The position numbers and the translations under genes are program-made. Below are positions 16,174 to 25,541 of a DNA stretch of 64,000 nt, piece by piece; positions within the stretch are counted from its first letter, which is position 1, and every line of letters starts with the position of its first letter. The notes beneath the pieces are model-generated. The model was given only the letters and a program-made list of their open reading frames with translations. It was not told where the DNA came from and did no database searches. Source of the stretch: Saprospira grandis str. Lewin (lineage in GTDB: Bacteria; Bacteroidota; Bacteroidia; Chitinophagales; Saprospiraceae); NCBI RefSeq assembly GCF_000250635.1, contig NC_016940.1, forward strand, positions 1,542,995 through 1,606,994, in the 5' to 3' direction.

Positions 16174-18243
16174 CTATTTATTCTTGATCTTAGTCCAAAC
16201 TTCTTCTACGCTATCTACAGGCAATTGGCAGGCATAATTTTCACAGAGGAAGATTTTGCTTTGGCCATCCGCTTGTTCTCTTCCTGCTAGCAGGGGGAGA
16301 TTGGAGCTCTTTTCGGTAGCGGCATAGATCAGGTTGGGGGCAAAGTGACTTTGCATTTCCGCGGCCCAGTTAGCAAACTCTGAGCCAACAATAGCCAGTT
16401 CTTTAGTGGGGTATAAAATCTTAAATAAAAAGTTGGCCCATCGGCCAAAGGACTGAGGATATTTGCGAATACTTTTGCGCATAGCTGCGGCCATTTGGGC
16501 CGCTCGTTCTCTATATTCGGCCTTATCTAGGAGGATGCCTAGCTGCTCTAAGTTGTGCATCAGGCTTGAGTTTCCAGAGGGGGTTGCGCTATCGTAGAGG
16601 TCTTTTTTGCGGTACAAAATGTCAGTCTGTTGCGCAGAGCTATAATAAAAGAGGCCTGCTTCTGCCGAATGGTCGGCTATGCAGGCTTGCATCAATTGGT
16701 CGGCCCGTTGCAGATGCTTTTCCTCAAAGCTGACTTCATAGGCCAAAAGATGGGCTTCTATCAAAAAGGCGTAATCGTCAGAGAAAGCGAGTTGTGGAGC
16801 AATTTTGTCTCCAGCATAACTATGTAGTAGTTGTCCTTTTTCATTTTGCAGGCGCTTTTCTATTTGCTCCAAAATGCCCAAAGCCGCCTTTTTATATTCG
16901 GGCAAGCGGATGGCCTGATAGGCTTTGAGTAAGGCGCTGGCCAAAAGTGCGTTCCAAGAGAGGATAATTTTCTCATCTCGGCCGGGGCGGATGCGCTGGG
17001 CTCTGATGTCTAGCAGATGTGCCTTAATTTTATCTAATTCTTGTTGCAGTTCTTCGGGATCTAGCTTGCGGCTTTGGGCAAAGCCGGCCAGACTTTGGGG
17101 TCGGCGCAAGATGATTTTGCCCTCCCAGTTTCCTGCGGGAGAGGCATCATAAAAGTCTAAAAAGATTTGTTTCCAGGGTTGGGGCCAATTGGCCAGGGCC
17201 CTTTGCAGTTCTTCCCAGTTCCAGACATAAAACTTTCCTTCTTCGCCTTCAGAATCGGCATCTAGGGCCGAGTAGTAGGTTCCTTCTGGGCTTTGCATTT
17301 CGCTTTGCAGCCAGTTCCAGCATTCGGCAATGGTTTGGGCGTAGAGTGGTTTTTGGGTCAGTTTATAGCTATCGGCCAATAGGCCAATGAGCAGGGCATT
17401 ATCATAGAGCATTTTTTCAAAATGCGGAATTTTCCAGTAGCGGTCTACGGTATAGCGGGCAAAACCACCGCCCAATTGGTCATAGATGCCGCCGTAAATC
17501 ATGGCATCTAGAGAGAATTGGAGCTGCTGCATGGCTTTTTGGTCCTTTTCGTAGTAGTAGCTATTGAGCAGGTAGCGCAAAGACATGACGGAGGGAAACT
17601 TTGGGGAGTGGCCAAAGCCGCCCGCTTGTTCGTCAAAATTATCGGCCAATTGGTCCAGACAGTAGTTCCAGTCGCTGGCCTTAAATGGCGAGTCGCCATT
17701 TTGGCCAAAGTCGATGCCCTCGGTCATTTTGTCTTCTCCTTTTTGCAAGAAGTTGTAGAGTTTATCGGCTTGGTCGATAATGGTTTTGGGTTGTTCTTGC
17801 CAGACCTTGCTGAGGTTGCCGAGCACTTCCATCCAGGAGTTTCGGTTTTGCATTCGGCGGGGCGGGAAGTAGGTGCCGCCAAAGAAGGGGCGGCCGTTGG
17901 GGAGCAAAAAGCAGTTGAGGGGCCAGCCGCCTTGTCCGCCGGTCACTAATTGGACAGCCTCCATATAGATATGGTCCAGATCGGGTCGTTCTTCTCGGTC
18001 CACTTTGATGCTGACAAAATGCTGGTTCATGAACTCCCCTACCCTAGGGTCTTCAAAGGATTCTTTTTCCATGACATGGCACCAATGGCAGGTAGAGTAG
18101 CCGATGCTGAGGAGGATCATTTTGTTTTCGGCTTTGGCTTTGTCTAGGGCTTCTTGACCCCAGGGATACCAATCGACGGGGTTGTGGGCGTGTTGTTGTA
18201 GGTAGGGGCTGCTTTCTTTTTGGAGTCGGTTGCTGTATTTCAT
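16174..18243 (-). CDS. DUF255 thioredoxin-fold / six-hairpin glycosidase-like protein (YyaL family)
   Basis: 689 residues. The N-terminal thioredoxin-like DUF255 domain shows [21 protein letters not shown], then a CxxC-like pair in STCHWCHVM (about residues 49-57), [11 protein letters not shown] and the cis-Pro region [12 protein letters not shown]. The C-terminal two thirds is an alpha/alpha barrel ([46 protein letters not shown]). The length fits the family (about 680). Related to mammalian SPATA20; a redox or glycan role is suggested but not proven. Monocistronic; the start was placed at the conserved N-terminus. Confidence 0.9.
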   Translation of the reverse strand: MKYSNRLQKESSPYLQQHAHNPVDWYPWGQEALDKAKAENKMILLSIGYSTCHWCHVMEKESFEDPRVGEFMNQHFVSIKVDREERPDLDHIYMEAVQLVTGGQGGWPLNCFLLPNGRPFFGGTYFPPRRMQNRNSWMEVLGNLSKVWQEQPKTIIDQADKLYNFLQKGEDKMTEGIDFGQNGDSPFKASDWNYCLDQLADNFDEQAGGFGHSPKFPSVMSLRYLLNSYYYEKDQKAMQQLQFSLDAMIYGGIYDQLGGGFARYTVDRYWKIPHFEKMLYDNALLIGLLADSYKLTQKPLYAQTIAECWNWLQSEMQSPEGTYYSALDADSEGEEGKFYVWNWEELQRALANWPQPWKQIFLDFYDASPAGNWEGKIILRRPQSLAGFAQSRKLDPEELQQELDKIKAHLLDIRAQRIRPGRDEKIILSWNALLASALLKAYQAIRLPEYKKAALGILEQIEKRLQNEKGQLLHSYAGDKIAPQLAFSDDYAFLIEAHLLAYEVSFEEKHLQRADQLMQACIADHSAEAGLFYYSSAQQTDILYRKKDLYDSATPSGNSSLMHNLEQLGILLDKAEYRERAAQMAAAMRKSIRKYPQSFGRWANFLFKILYPTKELAIVGSEFANWAAEMQSHFAPNLIYAATEKSSNLPLLAGREQADGQSKIFLCENYACQLPVDSVEEVWTKIKNK

Positions 18244-18261
18244 TTTGTTGTTGTTTTTTTT

Positions 18262-18451
18262 GGGGGCGTTACTCCTTACCGTCGTCGAACTGCGGCTTGT
18301 AGCCTTGTTGTCGTTGTCGCAGCTCGCTGCTGTTTTGGGGCCTCCCGCCTTCGGCGGGCGCTACGTTTCGCAGCTCGCAGGTCTGCTCGGCCCTGCGGCG
18401 GCTTTGCCGCCTTGGTCTGGCCTGACGGCCACTGCTTCACATCGCTAGGCC
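18262..18451 (+). repeat. GC-rich structured intergenic element, copy 6 (GGCCT/AGGCC type, with extension module)
   Basis: The core 18337-18451 runs from GGGGCCTCC to CATCGCTAGGCC, with hairpins CCCGCC-ttc-GGCGGG, GGCGGC-ttt-GCCGCC and TGGCC-tga-CGGCCA. The extension at 18262-18336 contains GTCGTCGAACTGCGG and TTGTTGTCG. Confidence 0.85.
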
Positions 18452-18883
18452 AGCTGCTTTTGGCCTAAAATAAGGGCTATTTGGGATTTTCTTGTGCTAA
18501 TGCGCTTTAATTTCTGCTGTAAGGGTGGTATTCGTCGCTACGCTCCTCATTTGCTGATGATGTCCCCGCCCACCCTCCCCTCTGCGGGATTCCTTAAGGG
18601 AATCCCTTGGGGAGTTTGGGCCAATTGCTATTTTTTAAGGGGTGAGGAGCGGAGCGACGAACGCCATGCTGGGCGCTTTGGCCCCCAAGGCCAAAGGAGC
18701 CCAGCCCCCAGGCGGGGGCGGTGCAAGGGAAAGCCAAAACTGAAATGAAATATTTTGAGGGACGGATCAAGTAAAGTGCAAAGCAGGAAGTGGCCGCCGC
18801 CAGCCGCCGTCCGGGCGCGCTTGGCGCGAGCCGGCGAAGCTTGAAGCCGCAAAGCGGCTTGTAGCTGAGCCGCGGGGCAGCCT
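18452..18883. repeat. degenerate GC-rich intergenic sequence with no gene
   Basis: A patchwork of short inverted repeats (for example GGGCGC-tttgg-CCCCC near 18675 and GGCGCGCTTGGCGCGAGCC near 18815) that looks like decayed copies of the GC-rich elements. Long open frames here result from high GC content; none resembles a protein family. Confidence 0.5.
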
Positions 18884-18995
18884 GGCCTAGGGACCTGTAG
18901 GGCTGGCCGCAGGCCAGAGCAAAGCCCGAAGGGCTGAAGGGCCGAGCAGAACTGCGAGCCCCAAAAGGGCCCGGCCGCCGAAGGCGGCAGGCCCC
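18884..18995 (-). repeat. GC-rich structured intergenic element, copy 7 (GGCCT/AGGCC type)
   Basis: Plus-strand GGCCTAGGGACC to GGCAGGCCCC, then eight A. Hairpins TGGCC-gca-GGCCA, AGCCC-gaa-GGGCT and GCCGCC-gaa-GGCGGC. Boxes GGGCCGAGCAG and CTGCGAGC are kept. Confidence 0.8.
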
Positions 18996-19034
18996 AAAAA
19001 AAAGCTACTCTAAATAGAGCAGCTATAAAGCATT

Positions 19035-19247
19035 TTAGTACAGTTCTTCTTTTTCTTCTACCGCCGCCTGATAATCACTTAATTTTAAACTTTTACTCTC
19101 TTGGGCAGCTGGAGCCTGCGATACGTTTCTATTGCCATACCAGCTTCCATTTCCTTTGCATCGGCGGCGTTTTTTATAGGGGCTTCCGCAAGAGGCCAAA
19201 ACAAAAACAGCTAAACAACTTAGGGCAATAATCGATTTAGTTTTCAT
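19035..19247 (-). CDS. small lipoprotein
   Basis: 70 residues. SpII signal peptide MKTKSIIALSCLAVFVLASC with lipobox LASC, then a short basic patch (KKRRRCKGNGSWYGNR) and an acidic C-terminus (AAVEEKEELY). The basic patch right after the anchor and the WYGN turn recur, as I recall, in small Bacteroidota envelope proteins, but no family name is certain. Divergently arranged with the membrane-protein gene at 19283, 35 bases away. Function unknown. Confidence 0.65.
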   Translation of the reverse strand: MKTKSIIALSCLAVFVLASCGSPYKKRRRCKGNGSWYGNRNVSQAPAAQESKSLKLSDYQAAVEEKEELY

Positions 19248-19282
19248 AATAAAAATCTATTAGTTCTAAAAAATGAGGATAT

Positions 19283-19531
19283 ATGAACAAACGAAAACCA
19301 AGTCACAAACGCTGGCTTATCCTAGCTATTTCTGGTCTTTTACTGACCGGTTTTGGGCTTTCGCTCTTAGGCGAAGCCATTATGGCCAAGGCCCAAAACC
19401 AAAGCTTTTATAGCTGGGGAAGCTGGGGCACGGCCGCCCTGCTCTGCTTCAATACGGGGCTATCGCTTTTTGGGGGCGCTGTTATTGAGCGCTATAGACT
19501 ATTGCAGCAAGCCGAGCAAAAAGAAAAATAG
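19283..19531 (+). CDS. small two-segment membrane protein
   Basis: 82 residues. A basic N-terminus (MNKRKPSHKR) precedes a first membrane segment (WLILAISGLLLTGFGLSLLG), then a short loop with SFYSWGSWG and a second segment (TAALLCFNTGLSLFGGAVI), and a charged C-terminus. The inside-positive pattern puts both ends in the cytoplasm. It shares a 35-base divergent intergenic region with a small lipoprotein gene. No family recognised. Confidence 0.6.
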   Translation: MNKRKPSHKRWLILAISGLLLTGFGLSLLGEAIMAKAQNQSFYSWGSWGTAALLCFNTGLSLFGGAVIERYRLLQQAEQKEK

Positions 19532-19556
19532 CCCAGCCTAGCAGGCTCGGCCCAAC

Positions 19557-19705
19557 TGGCTGCAAGCCAGAAGGATGAGCGCTGCGAAAGGGGGGCCGAA
19601 GGCCAGACCGAGCTTTTTGAGCAAAGCGAAAAAAGCGAAGGGCCGAGCAGACCTGCGAGCCCTGAAGCATAGCGACCCAAGGCCGAAGGCCGCAGGGACA
19701 GCCCC
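19557..19705 (-). repeat. GC-rich structured intergenic element, copy 8 (GGCTG/CAGCC type)
   Basis: Plus-strand start GGCTG near 19557 and end GGGACAGCCCC. Hairpins GGCC-gaa-GGCC and GAGCTTTTTGAGCAAAGCGA-type arms are present, with boxes GGGCCGAGCAG and CTGCGAGC. Not followed directly by an A-run, unlike most copies. Confidence 0.7.
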
Positions 19706-19720
19706 TGATCCTCATAAAAA

Positions 19721-19747
19721 AAGCCCTGTTTCTAAGAAACAGAGCTT
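19721..19747. terminator. bidirectional intrinsic terminator
   Basis: Stem CTGTTTC/GAAACAG with flanking pairs, 3-base loop, A-run on the left and T-rich right foot; located between the converging plus-strand membrane-protein gene and the response-regulator gene. Confidence 0.75.
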
Positions 19748-19766
19748 AAATTTAGCAATTTAGAGA

Positions 19767-20492
19767 CTAGGCCTTTTCTGCAGTCTGTACCCGCAACTGA
19801 AAGCCATTGCCATGAATATTGACAATCTCGATATTTTCATCGGGCTTGAGATATTTGCGCAACTTAGTCACAAATACATCCATAGAACGGGCCGTAAAGT
19901 AGTTGTCCTCTCCCCAAATTTCTTTGAGGGCCACCGAGCGGGGCAAAACGTCATTGACATAAACGCAGAACATTTTGAGCAACTCCGCCTCCTTGGGTGA
20001 CAATTTGTCCTCTGCCGTACTGCCATCGGCTGCCGTGAAGGTCAAAATGCGCAAAGGATAATCAAAATGGAAGCGGCCAAACTCAAACTCCTTGGCCGAG
20101 CGATCCTTCTGCTCACTTCTTTGGCTGCGCTTGAGCACCGCCTGAATGCGATAGAGCAACTCCTCAGAGGTAAAGGGCTTAGAGATATAATCATCGGCCC
20201 CAGCCTTAAATCCCTTGATGACATCCTCCTTCATGGTTTTGGCCGTGAGGAAGATAATCGGAATCTCTTGGTCCAGTTGTCGGACATCCTTGGCCAAAGA
20301 AAGGCCATCTTTTTTAGGCATCATCACATCAAAGATGCAAAGGTCATACTGCCCTTCCTTAAATTTTTCGAGCCCTTGTTCGCCGTCTGTAGCCAAAACG
20401 ACATCAAAGTCATTCATTTCTAGATAAGAAGATAATACATCGCCAAAGTTGCGGTCATCCTCTACCAGTAGGATTTTATTGTTATCAGTCAT
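19767..20492 (-). CDS. OmpR-family response regulator (RprY-like)
   Basis: 241 residues. The receiver domain (1-120) has LLVEDDRNF (acidic pocket), the phospho-acceptor D in CIFDVMMPKKDG (about residue 54), T in FLTAKT and K in YISKPF. A winged-helix DNA-binding domain follows (about 140-235: LSPKEAELLKMF, RSVALKEIWGEDNYFTARSMDVFVTKLRKYL). The gene comes 87 bases after a histidine kinase gene in the same direction, the same order as the rprX-rprY pair I know from Bacteroides. It would control transcription in response to an envelope signal; targets unknown. Confidence 0.93.
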   Translation of the reverse strand: MTDNNKILLVEDDRNFGDVLSSYLEMNDFDVVLATDGEQGLEKFKEGQYDLCIFDVMMPKKDGLSLAKDVRQLDQEIPIIFLTAKTMKEDVIKGFKAGADDYISKPFTSEELLYRIQAVLKRSQRSEQKDRSAKEFEFGRFHFDYPLRILTFTAADGSTAEDKLSPKEAELLKMFCVYVNDVLPRSVALKEIWGEDNYFTARSMDVFVTKLRKYLKPDENIEIVNIHGNGFQLRVQTAEKA

Positions 20493-20579
20493 AGAGTCTC
20501 TTATTTTTTAGGGTTACTGCTCTTCATCGATTGCTTGAACGGTTGCATAAAATGTACCAAATTTTAACATTTGGCCGCT

Positions 20580-22118
20580 TTAATCCTCTTGGTGTTTATA
20601 GGGAAAGAAAAGCGTAAACTTGCTCCCCTTGCCCTCTTCACTTTTCACCTCAATATGTCCAGCATGGGCCGTCACAATGGCTTTCACATAACTAAGGCCC
20701 AAACCAAAGCCCTTAATATCGTGAATATCGCCTGTGGGCACCCGATAAAATTTATCAAAAATGTGTCGGCGGGCCTCCTTAGAAATGCCCAAACCATGGT
20801 CTTCTACCGTAATTTTGATTCCGCCAGAAGCATCGCGGCTATGCAAAATGATATGCGGTTTTTCAGGAGAGTATTTGTTGGCATTATCCAGCAAATTGTG
20901 AATCACATTAGTAAAATGCGTTTCATCGGCTTCTAGTTCATGCAGGCTAGCTTGTAAATCGAGCTCTACCTGCCCATCTTTTTGGGCCAATTGCAGCATG
21001 ATCTTCTCGGCCGCATCTCGCATAATCTGATGTGCATCAATAATTTCCATATTCAAAGAGAACTCTTTTTTGTCTATTCTCGCCATCTGCAAGACTTTCC
21101 CCACCTGCGAGTTCATCCGCTCATTTTCTTCCTTAATAATATGTATAAAGCGCTCGGCCTTATCCACCTTACCCATTTTTACAAAGTTGCGCACGGCATC
21201 GGTGGCCAATGAAATAGTGGCAATAGGCGTCTTAAACTCATGCGTCATATTACTCAAAAAGTCGCTCTTCATTTCAGACAACTTCTTTTGTTTCAAGATA
21301 ATATGAATGGTATAATAAAAGATAAAACTCACAATGCCCGTAAAAAAGATGGTCAGAATAATATTGGCCAATAAGCTCTGCCAAATATGGTACTGCTTAT
21401 AGGGAAAATCAATATAGATCCGAGCCGTTTCCTCCTCCAAAGAAGGGTACAAACTCGCCATATATTTAAAGTCTTCTTTCTTAAAATAGGCTTTCTGCTC
21501 GGCCTTTTTGCAAATGGGGTTGAGGCGCAAAAAACTGTCGGCCCGCACATCATAAACACCATAGGCGTAGGGCCCCTCCACCCCTTTTTTGCTCAGCTCA
21601 ATTTCAATCAATCGGTTGAGCTTAGACCAATCCAAACGATCCGTCAAAGGAATATTCTGCACCAAACTATGATGCGTAAAATAGGTCTTAAATTGGGTCA
21701 TAAAGGCTTGCCCACCCCCTTTTTTCCAGCTTCGACTCCTCTTCTCTCGGCTAAAAAAGACCGTTTGCAAACGCCCAACGCCCTCCACCTCAAAGGTGTC
21801 TACAGAAACCGCCTGATTGTTGGTATCCTGGTAAATCAAAGAGGTGTGTATGGCCTCTACCTCGGCCAAAGTCCGCAGATCCCGCCCCAAATCTTGCCCT
21901 TCCGACAGTTTAGGGAGGTCGTACATTTCCGCCATCCGCTTAATATCGGCCTGCTCCAGTTTAGAGACCACATGCTCCAAAGCCGCATGAATATTATTGT
22001 CAAAAAGCTCGGCATTGAGCATAATAGCCCGCTGGATCGAATAGACTTGTACGCCAAAGATCCCCAAAAGAGCAATGCTCATCACCCCAACAATTCCTAT
22101 AATAGACGATCGATTCAT
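20580..22118 (-). CDS. membrane sensor histidine kinase (RprX-like)
   Basis: 512 residues. Two membrane segments (about 6-28 and 245-275) flank a periplasmic sensor region of roughly 215 residues. The dimerisation/phospho-acceptor helix has SNMTHEFKTPIATI (His about residue 296). The ATPase domain shows N-box HNLLDNANKYS, G1 DHGLGI, F-box FDKFYRVPTGD and G2 GFGLGLSYVKA. It autophosphorylates and passes phosphate to the response regulator encoded just downstream. The sensor domain has no recognised fold. First gene of a two-gene operon. Confidence 0.93.
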   Translation of the reverse strand: MNRSSIIGIVGVMSIALLGIFGVQVYSIQRAIMLNAELFDNNIHAALEHVVSKLEQADIKRMAEMYDLPKLSEGQDLGRDLRTLAEVEAIHTSLIYQDTNNQAVSVDTFEVEGVGRLQTVFFSREKRSRSWKKGGGQAFMTQFKTYFTHHSLVQNIPLTDRLDWSKLNRLIEIELSKKGVEGPYAYGVYDVRADSFLRLNPICKKAEQKAYFKKEDFKYMASLYPSLEEETARIYIDFPYKQYHIWQSLLANIILTIFFTGIVSFIFYYTIHIILKQKKLSEMKSDFLSNMTHEFKTPIATISLATDAVRNFVKMGKVDKAERFIHIIKEENERMNSQVGKVLQMARIDKKEFSLNMEIIDAHQIMRDAAEKIMLQLAQKDGQVELDLQASLHELEADETHFTNVIHNLLDNANKYSPEKPHIILHSRDASGGIKITVEDHGLGISKEARRHIFDKFYRVPTGDIHDIKGFGLGLSYVKAIVTAHAGHIEVKSEEGKGSKFTLFFPYKHQED

Positions 22119-22216
22119 GCCATTAACTGATTTACTCCTTCCAAGAAAGAAAGAATCCCTGATCTTCAGAAGGTTCTAAAGGCTTTTTTGTTTTTTTTAA
22201 TGTCTCTACTGCTTTT

Positions 22217-22476
22217 GGGGCCTCCGCGGCGGCTTCGCCTTGCGGCGGTTACTCCCTTTGGTCGTCGAACTGCGCCCTAAAGGGCTTGTTGTCGTTTATT
22301 CCCGTTGGTCATCGAACTGGCGCCTCTTCGAGGCTGGTTGTCGCAGCTCGCTGCTGTTTTTGGGGCCTCCTGCCTTCGGCAGGCGCTACGTTTCGCAGCT
22401 CGCTGCTCGCTCGGCCCTGCGCCGCCTTCGGCGGCTGGGTCTGGCCCTTTGGGCCACTGCTGCACATCGCTAGGCC
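22217..22476 (+). repeat. GC-rich structured intergenic element, copy 9 (GGCCT/AGGCC type, compound)
   Basis: The core 22362-22476 runs GGGGCCTCC to CATCGCTAGGCC, with hairpins CCTGCC-ttc-GGCAGG, GCCGCC-ttc-GGCGGC and TGGCC-cttt-GGGCCA. A second GGGGCCTCC head at 22217 and two GTCGAACTG-stem-TTGTCG modules precede it, so it looks like an element inserted into or extended from another. Confidence 0.85.
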
Positions 22477-22534
22477 ACTCCCTTCGGTCGTTCTAGACCC
22501 AAAAAAAAGGGCCACTTTTCAGCAGCCCCAAGTT

Positions 22535-23497
22535 CTATTTACTATAAGTTGATTTTCGCTTTTCTACAAAAAGTGCCGAAATAGAACGATGCTCATGGGT
22601 GTTCCTGATGGCCCGAGAAAATAACTTAGCCGTAGATACTACCTTGATTTTTTCACTCTTTTCCTTCAGTGGAATCGTATCCGAAACCACCAATTCGGTC
22701 AAAACTGACTTTTCTAGCCGCTCATAAGCTGGGCCAGAAAGTACCGCATGCGTACAAACCGCCCGCACCGAACGCGCCCCCTTGTCTATTAAGGCCTGCG
22801 CCGCTGTGCATAAGGTCCCTGCCGTATCAATAATGTCATCAACCAAAATAACGTCCTTGCCTTCTACATCTCCAATTACAGTCATCTCGGCAATTTCATT
22901 GGCCTTTTTGCGATATTTGTCGCAAATGACTAACCCACAATCAAAATGCTGCGCATAGACTCTCGCTCTTTTAGTGCTGCCCACATCTGGAGAAGCAAAA
23001 ATGAGGTTAGCGGTGTCTAGGTCTTCCAGATACTCAAAGAAGATCCCCTCACTCTTTAGGTGATCTACGGGAATATCAAAAAATCCCTGAATCTGATCGG
23101 CATGTAGGTCCATGGTCATAATCCGATTGGCCCCAGCCGCCATGAGTAAATTAGCCACCAACTTGGCCCCAATAGCTACCCGCGGCTTGTCCTTGCGATC
23201 CTGTCGGGCAAAACCAAAATATGGAATTACAGCCGTGATGTAACCAGCAGAAGCCCGCTTGGCCGCATCAATCATTAAGAGCAATTCCATGAGGTTTTCT
23301 GTGGGCGCAAAAGTAGACTGAATGAAAAACACATAGGCACCACGAACCGATTCTTTGATGTTTGCCTGAAATTCTCCATCCGAAAAACGCTCAATACTCA
23401 TGTCTCCCAAAGGCTGACCATAGTAGTCTACAATCCGCTCGGCCAGATAACGAGAATTTTGCCCAGAAAAAAGTTTTACATCACTAACGAGTTCCAT
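22535..23497 (-). CDS. prs: ribose-phosphate pyrophosphokinase
   Basis: 320 residues, standard for class I PRPP synthases. Makes PRPP from ribose 5-phosphate and ATP for purine, pyrimidine, His and Trp synthesis. Visible are FSGQNSRYLAERI, the flexible-loop region FGFARQDRK (ATP-binding Arg/Lys), the metal-binding DLHADQIQGFFDIP and the PRPP-binding loop VILVDDIIDTAGTLC. It follows a gene-poor repeat region and appears to be transcribed alone or ahead of nothing, with element copy 9 downstream. Confidence 0.95.
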   Translation of the reverse strand: MELVSDVKLFSGQNSRYLAERIVDYYGQPLGDMSIERFSDGEFQANIKESVRGAYVFFIQSTFAPTENLMELLLMIDAAKRASAGYITAVIPYFGFARQDRKDKPRVAIGAKLVANLLMAAGANRIMTMDLHADQIQGFFDIPVDHLKSEGIFFEYLEDLDTANLIFASPDVGSTKRARVYAQHFDCGLVICDKYRKKANEIAEMTVIGDVEGKDVILVDDIIDTAGTLCTAAQALIDKGARSVRAVCTHAVLSGPAYERLEKSVLTELVVSDTIPLKEKSEKIKVVSTAKLFSRAIRNTHEHRSISALFVEKRKSTYSK

Positions 23498-23605
23498 AAT
23501 AGGAGGAAGTTTTAATGAAATCCGCTACAGATTTCTATGAATGCAATCTAAGTTGTTTAGCTAATCAATAAAAGGGCGAGCCACAGAAGTTCAAGCCACC
23601 CCATA

Positions 23606-23634
23606 AAAAAAGCCTTCAGCCAAAGGCCAAAGGC
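23606..23634 (-). terminator. intrinsic terminator of the exported-protein gene
   Basis: On the minus strand GCCTT..GCC-ttt-GGC..AAGGC is followed by seven T. The stem has two small internal loops. Confidence 0.6.
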
Positions 23635-23643
23635 ATAATTCTT

Positions 23644-24591
23644 TTATTTAGAGCGCAGTAAATAACGCATATTACCAATTACAATATATTTTAAGGTTTG
23701 GTTCGAACCCTCTACCAAAAAGATTTCTGACTCTTTGGAGGTGACCTCATTAACTACCTTTAGTATACGAGCTGGCACCTCTTTCGCCTTAATCGGATCA
23801 AAGAAACGCGAACGCTTGTTTTTCTTGATCTTAAAGACCTGCTTGGGGTTTGCCTTGTTTCTGCTGTCACTGATCTTAATGAACTGCTCCCGCTTCTTCC
23901 GACGCTTCCCCTTAGGGATAATCACTTCCTCAAATTCAATGCTCACCAAGTCCTTGGCGTAAATCCGATTGAATTCCAAATGATCGTACTTCAGTGCTAA
24001 GGTAGAAAATGGCACCACTTTCTGCTTATACAACTGCTCCTCATCTACCAAACTAACATCGCCCAATTGGGTAAAATATAAACGGTCTCGATCCAACTGA
24101 TAATCTGGAGTAGGCGCTATATAATATATATGCTCCGAACTGGTCGGCTCCTCCTGATAATGCAATTTCACCAAACGACCACGGTCACAATGAAACTGAA
24201 TAAACCCCTGTATCTCCGGATTCTGCAAGTCAATCAAAGTCATCACAAAGCCAAAAGCCTTAGATTCCGTTTTATGAATGTGCATGGTCACAGGCTCTTT
24301 ATTAGGCGCCGCATCTATCCCCGCTGTCGAAAACCGAATCTTTTCACTAATCGTGACCTTGGTCCCCGTGATTTCAAATACGGCTTGCCCATGCTCTAAG
24401 GGACTGTCATAATGCGCCCCCCGCAATTTGGCCCGATAGGGTATAATAGTGTTTCCTCTTAAGTCATAGTCATATAAGTAGTCCCGATCCTCTACATAGG
24501 TAAATTTCTTTTTAGGTACTTCCGGAATCTGTGCCGAAAGTATCTGCGGGACAAATAATATCGTCAAACAAAAAATGAGTAGTTGTTTCAT
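23644..24591 (-). CDS. exported protein of unknown function
   Basis: 315 residues with a signal peptide ending QILSAQ (about residue 20). The mature part is rich in beta-strand-like stretches and Lys/Arg clusters (IPKGKRRKKREQF, KIKKNKRSRF), without Cys, repeats or a recognised domain. It sits 88 bases downstream of the PlcP-like gene in the same direction and could be the last gene of the btaA-btaB transcript, though its own promoter cannot be excluded. Probably periplasmic or outer-membrane associated. No function proposed. Confidence 0.65.
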   Translation of the reverse strand: MKQLLIFCLTILFVPQILSAQIPEVPKKKFTYVEDRDYLYDYDLRGNTIIPYRAKLRGAHYDSPLEHGQAVFEITGTKVTISEKIRFSTAGIDAAPNKEPVTMHIHKTESKAFGFVMTLIDLQNPEIQGFIQFHCDRGRLVKLHYQEEPTSSEHIYYIAPTPDYQLDRDRLYFTQLGDVSLVDEEQLYKQKVVPFSTLALKYDHLEFNRIYAKDLVSIEFEEVIIPKGKRRKKREQFIKISDSRNKANPKQVFKIKKNKRSRFFDPIKAKEVPARILKVVNEVTSKESEIFLVEGSNQTLKYIVIGNMRYLLRSK

Positions 24592-24679
24592 ATTAGCTTA
24601 TTCGATGAAGTCATTTAAATCTGGTATTTCGGTCGCTATGGTTTCAACTAATATACCAAAAGCCCCCTAAACCTTGTAA

Positions 24680-25525
24680 CTAAAGCCGAGAAAAACGGTC
24701 CAAACTGCCATCCTCTATGCTCCTAAGAAGCTCTTCTAGCTTGTTCTCTACCCCCTCAAAACAGGCCGGAGCCGCAAAATCCTCGGCCCGATAATGATAG
24801 AGCTGCCAAGCTTTGTCTACATACTCTAAAGCCGAACGGTGCTCCATCCAATCTCCTGAGTTTAAGTAGGTCAATTGCCCAAACTCGGTCACTATCTCCC
24901 GATGCTGAGGCCGATGTACATGCCCGCAAACTACATAGTCGTAGCCCTTGGCCATACCCACCTCAATCGCTTTTTGCTCAAAGTCATTCATTTTTTGTAC
25001 CGCCGCCTTTACCGAGGCCTTCAATCGCTTAGAAAACTGGCTAGGCGGTACCCCCAAAGGCTTCAACAAACGGTTCATCCCCCGGTTCAACATAATGCTC
25101 CAATCGTAAAATTGCCCCCCTATCTTGGCCCAAAAACGCCCCTTATGTACCGAGGGATCATAAGCGTCGCCATGAAAGAACCAAGCCCGCTTGCCATCCA
25201 ACTCCAAAAGCAATTTGTCCTGCAAGTAGATGTTGCCCAAACGAAAAGGAGTCAACCGACGTAGACTGTCGTCATGGTTGCCCGTTAAGTAATAAACAGG
25301 CACCCCCGACTCGGCCAAGTTCATGAAGTGCCGCAAAACAGCCCAATGGGCCTGCGGAAAATACCCCTTCCGAAATTGCCAAATGTCTATAATGTCTCCA
25401 TTCAAGATGAGCATTTTAGGCGCCAAGCTCTGCAAATACTGCAATAAGGCCTTGGCCTCCGAGCCCTGCGTGCCCAAATGCACATCAGAAAGGACCAATA
25501 TGTCGATTTCTCTTTTGTCTGCCAT
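24680..25525 (-). CDS. metallophosphoesterase, PlcP-like phospholipase C candidate (LpxH-related family)
   Basis: 281 residues of the calcineurin-like family with full metal-ligand set: LSDVHLG, LNGDIIDIW, TGNHDD, FHGDAYD and CGHVHRPQH. The C-terminal half (NDFEQKAIEVGMAKGYDYVVCGHVH, YLNSGDWMEHRSALEY) resembles the branch that includes the Sinorhizobium PlcP phospholipase C rather than the shorter enterobacterial LpxH, although the sequence family is usually labelled UDP-2,3-diacylglucosamine diphosphatase. Third gene of an operon, starting 16 bases after the btaB stop. That context favours release of diacylglycerol from phospholipids as substrate for BtaA. LpxH function in lipid A synthesis remains the alternative. 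Confidence 0.8.
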   Translation of the reverse strand: MADKREIDILVLSDVHLGTQGSEAKALLQYLQSLAPKMLILNGDIIDIWQFRKGYFPQAHWAVLRHFMNLAESGVPVYYLTGNHDDSLRRLTPFRLGNIYLQDKLLLELDGKRAWFFHGDAYDPSVHKGRFWAKIGGQFYDWSIMLNRGMNRLLKPLGVPPSQFSKRLKASVKAAVQKMNDFEQKAIEVGMAKGYDYVVCGHVHRPQHREIVTEFGQLTYLNSGDWMEHRSALEYVDKAWQLYHYRAEDFAAPACFEGVENKLEELLRSIEDGSLDRFSRL

Positions 25526-25541
25526 GGGGAAAAGTTGGAGA

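Noticed and set aside
24680-25525. Firm LpxH (lipid A) assignment
   Set aside because: The family is shared by LpxH and PlcP; the C-terminal half and the btaAB operon favour PlcP, so LpxH is kept only as an alternative.
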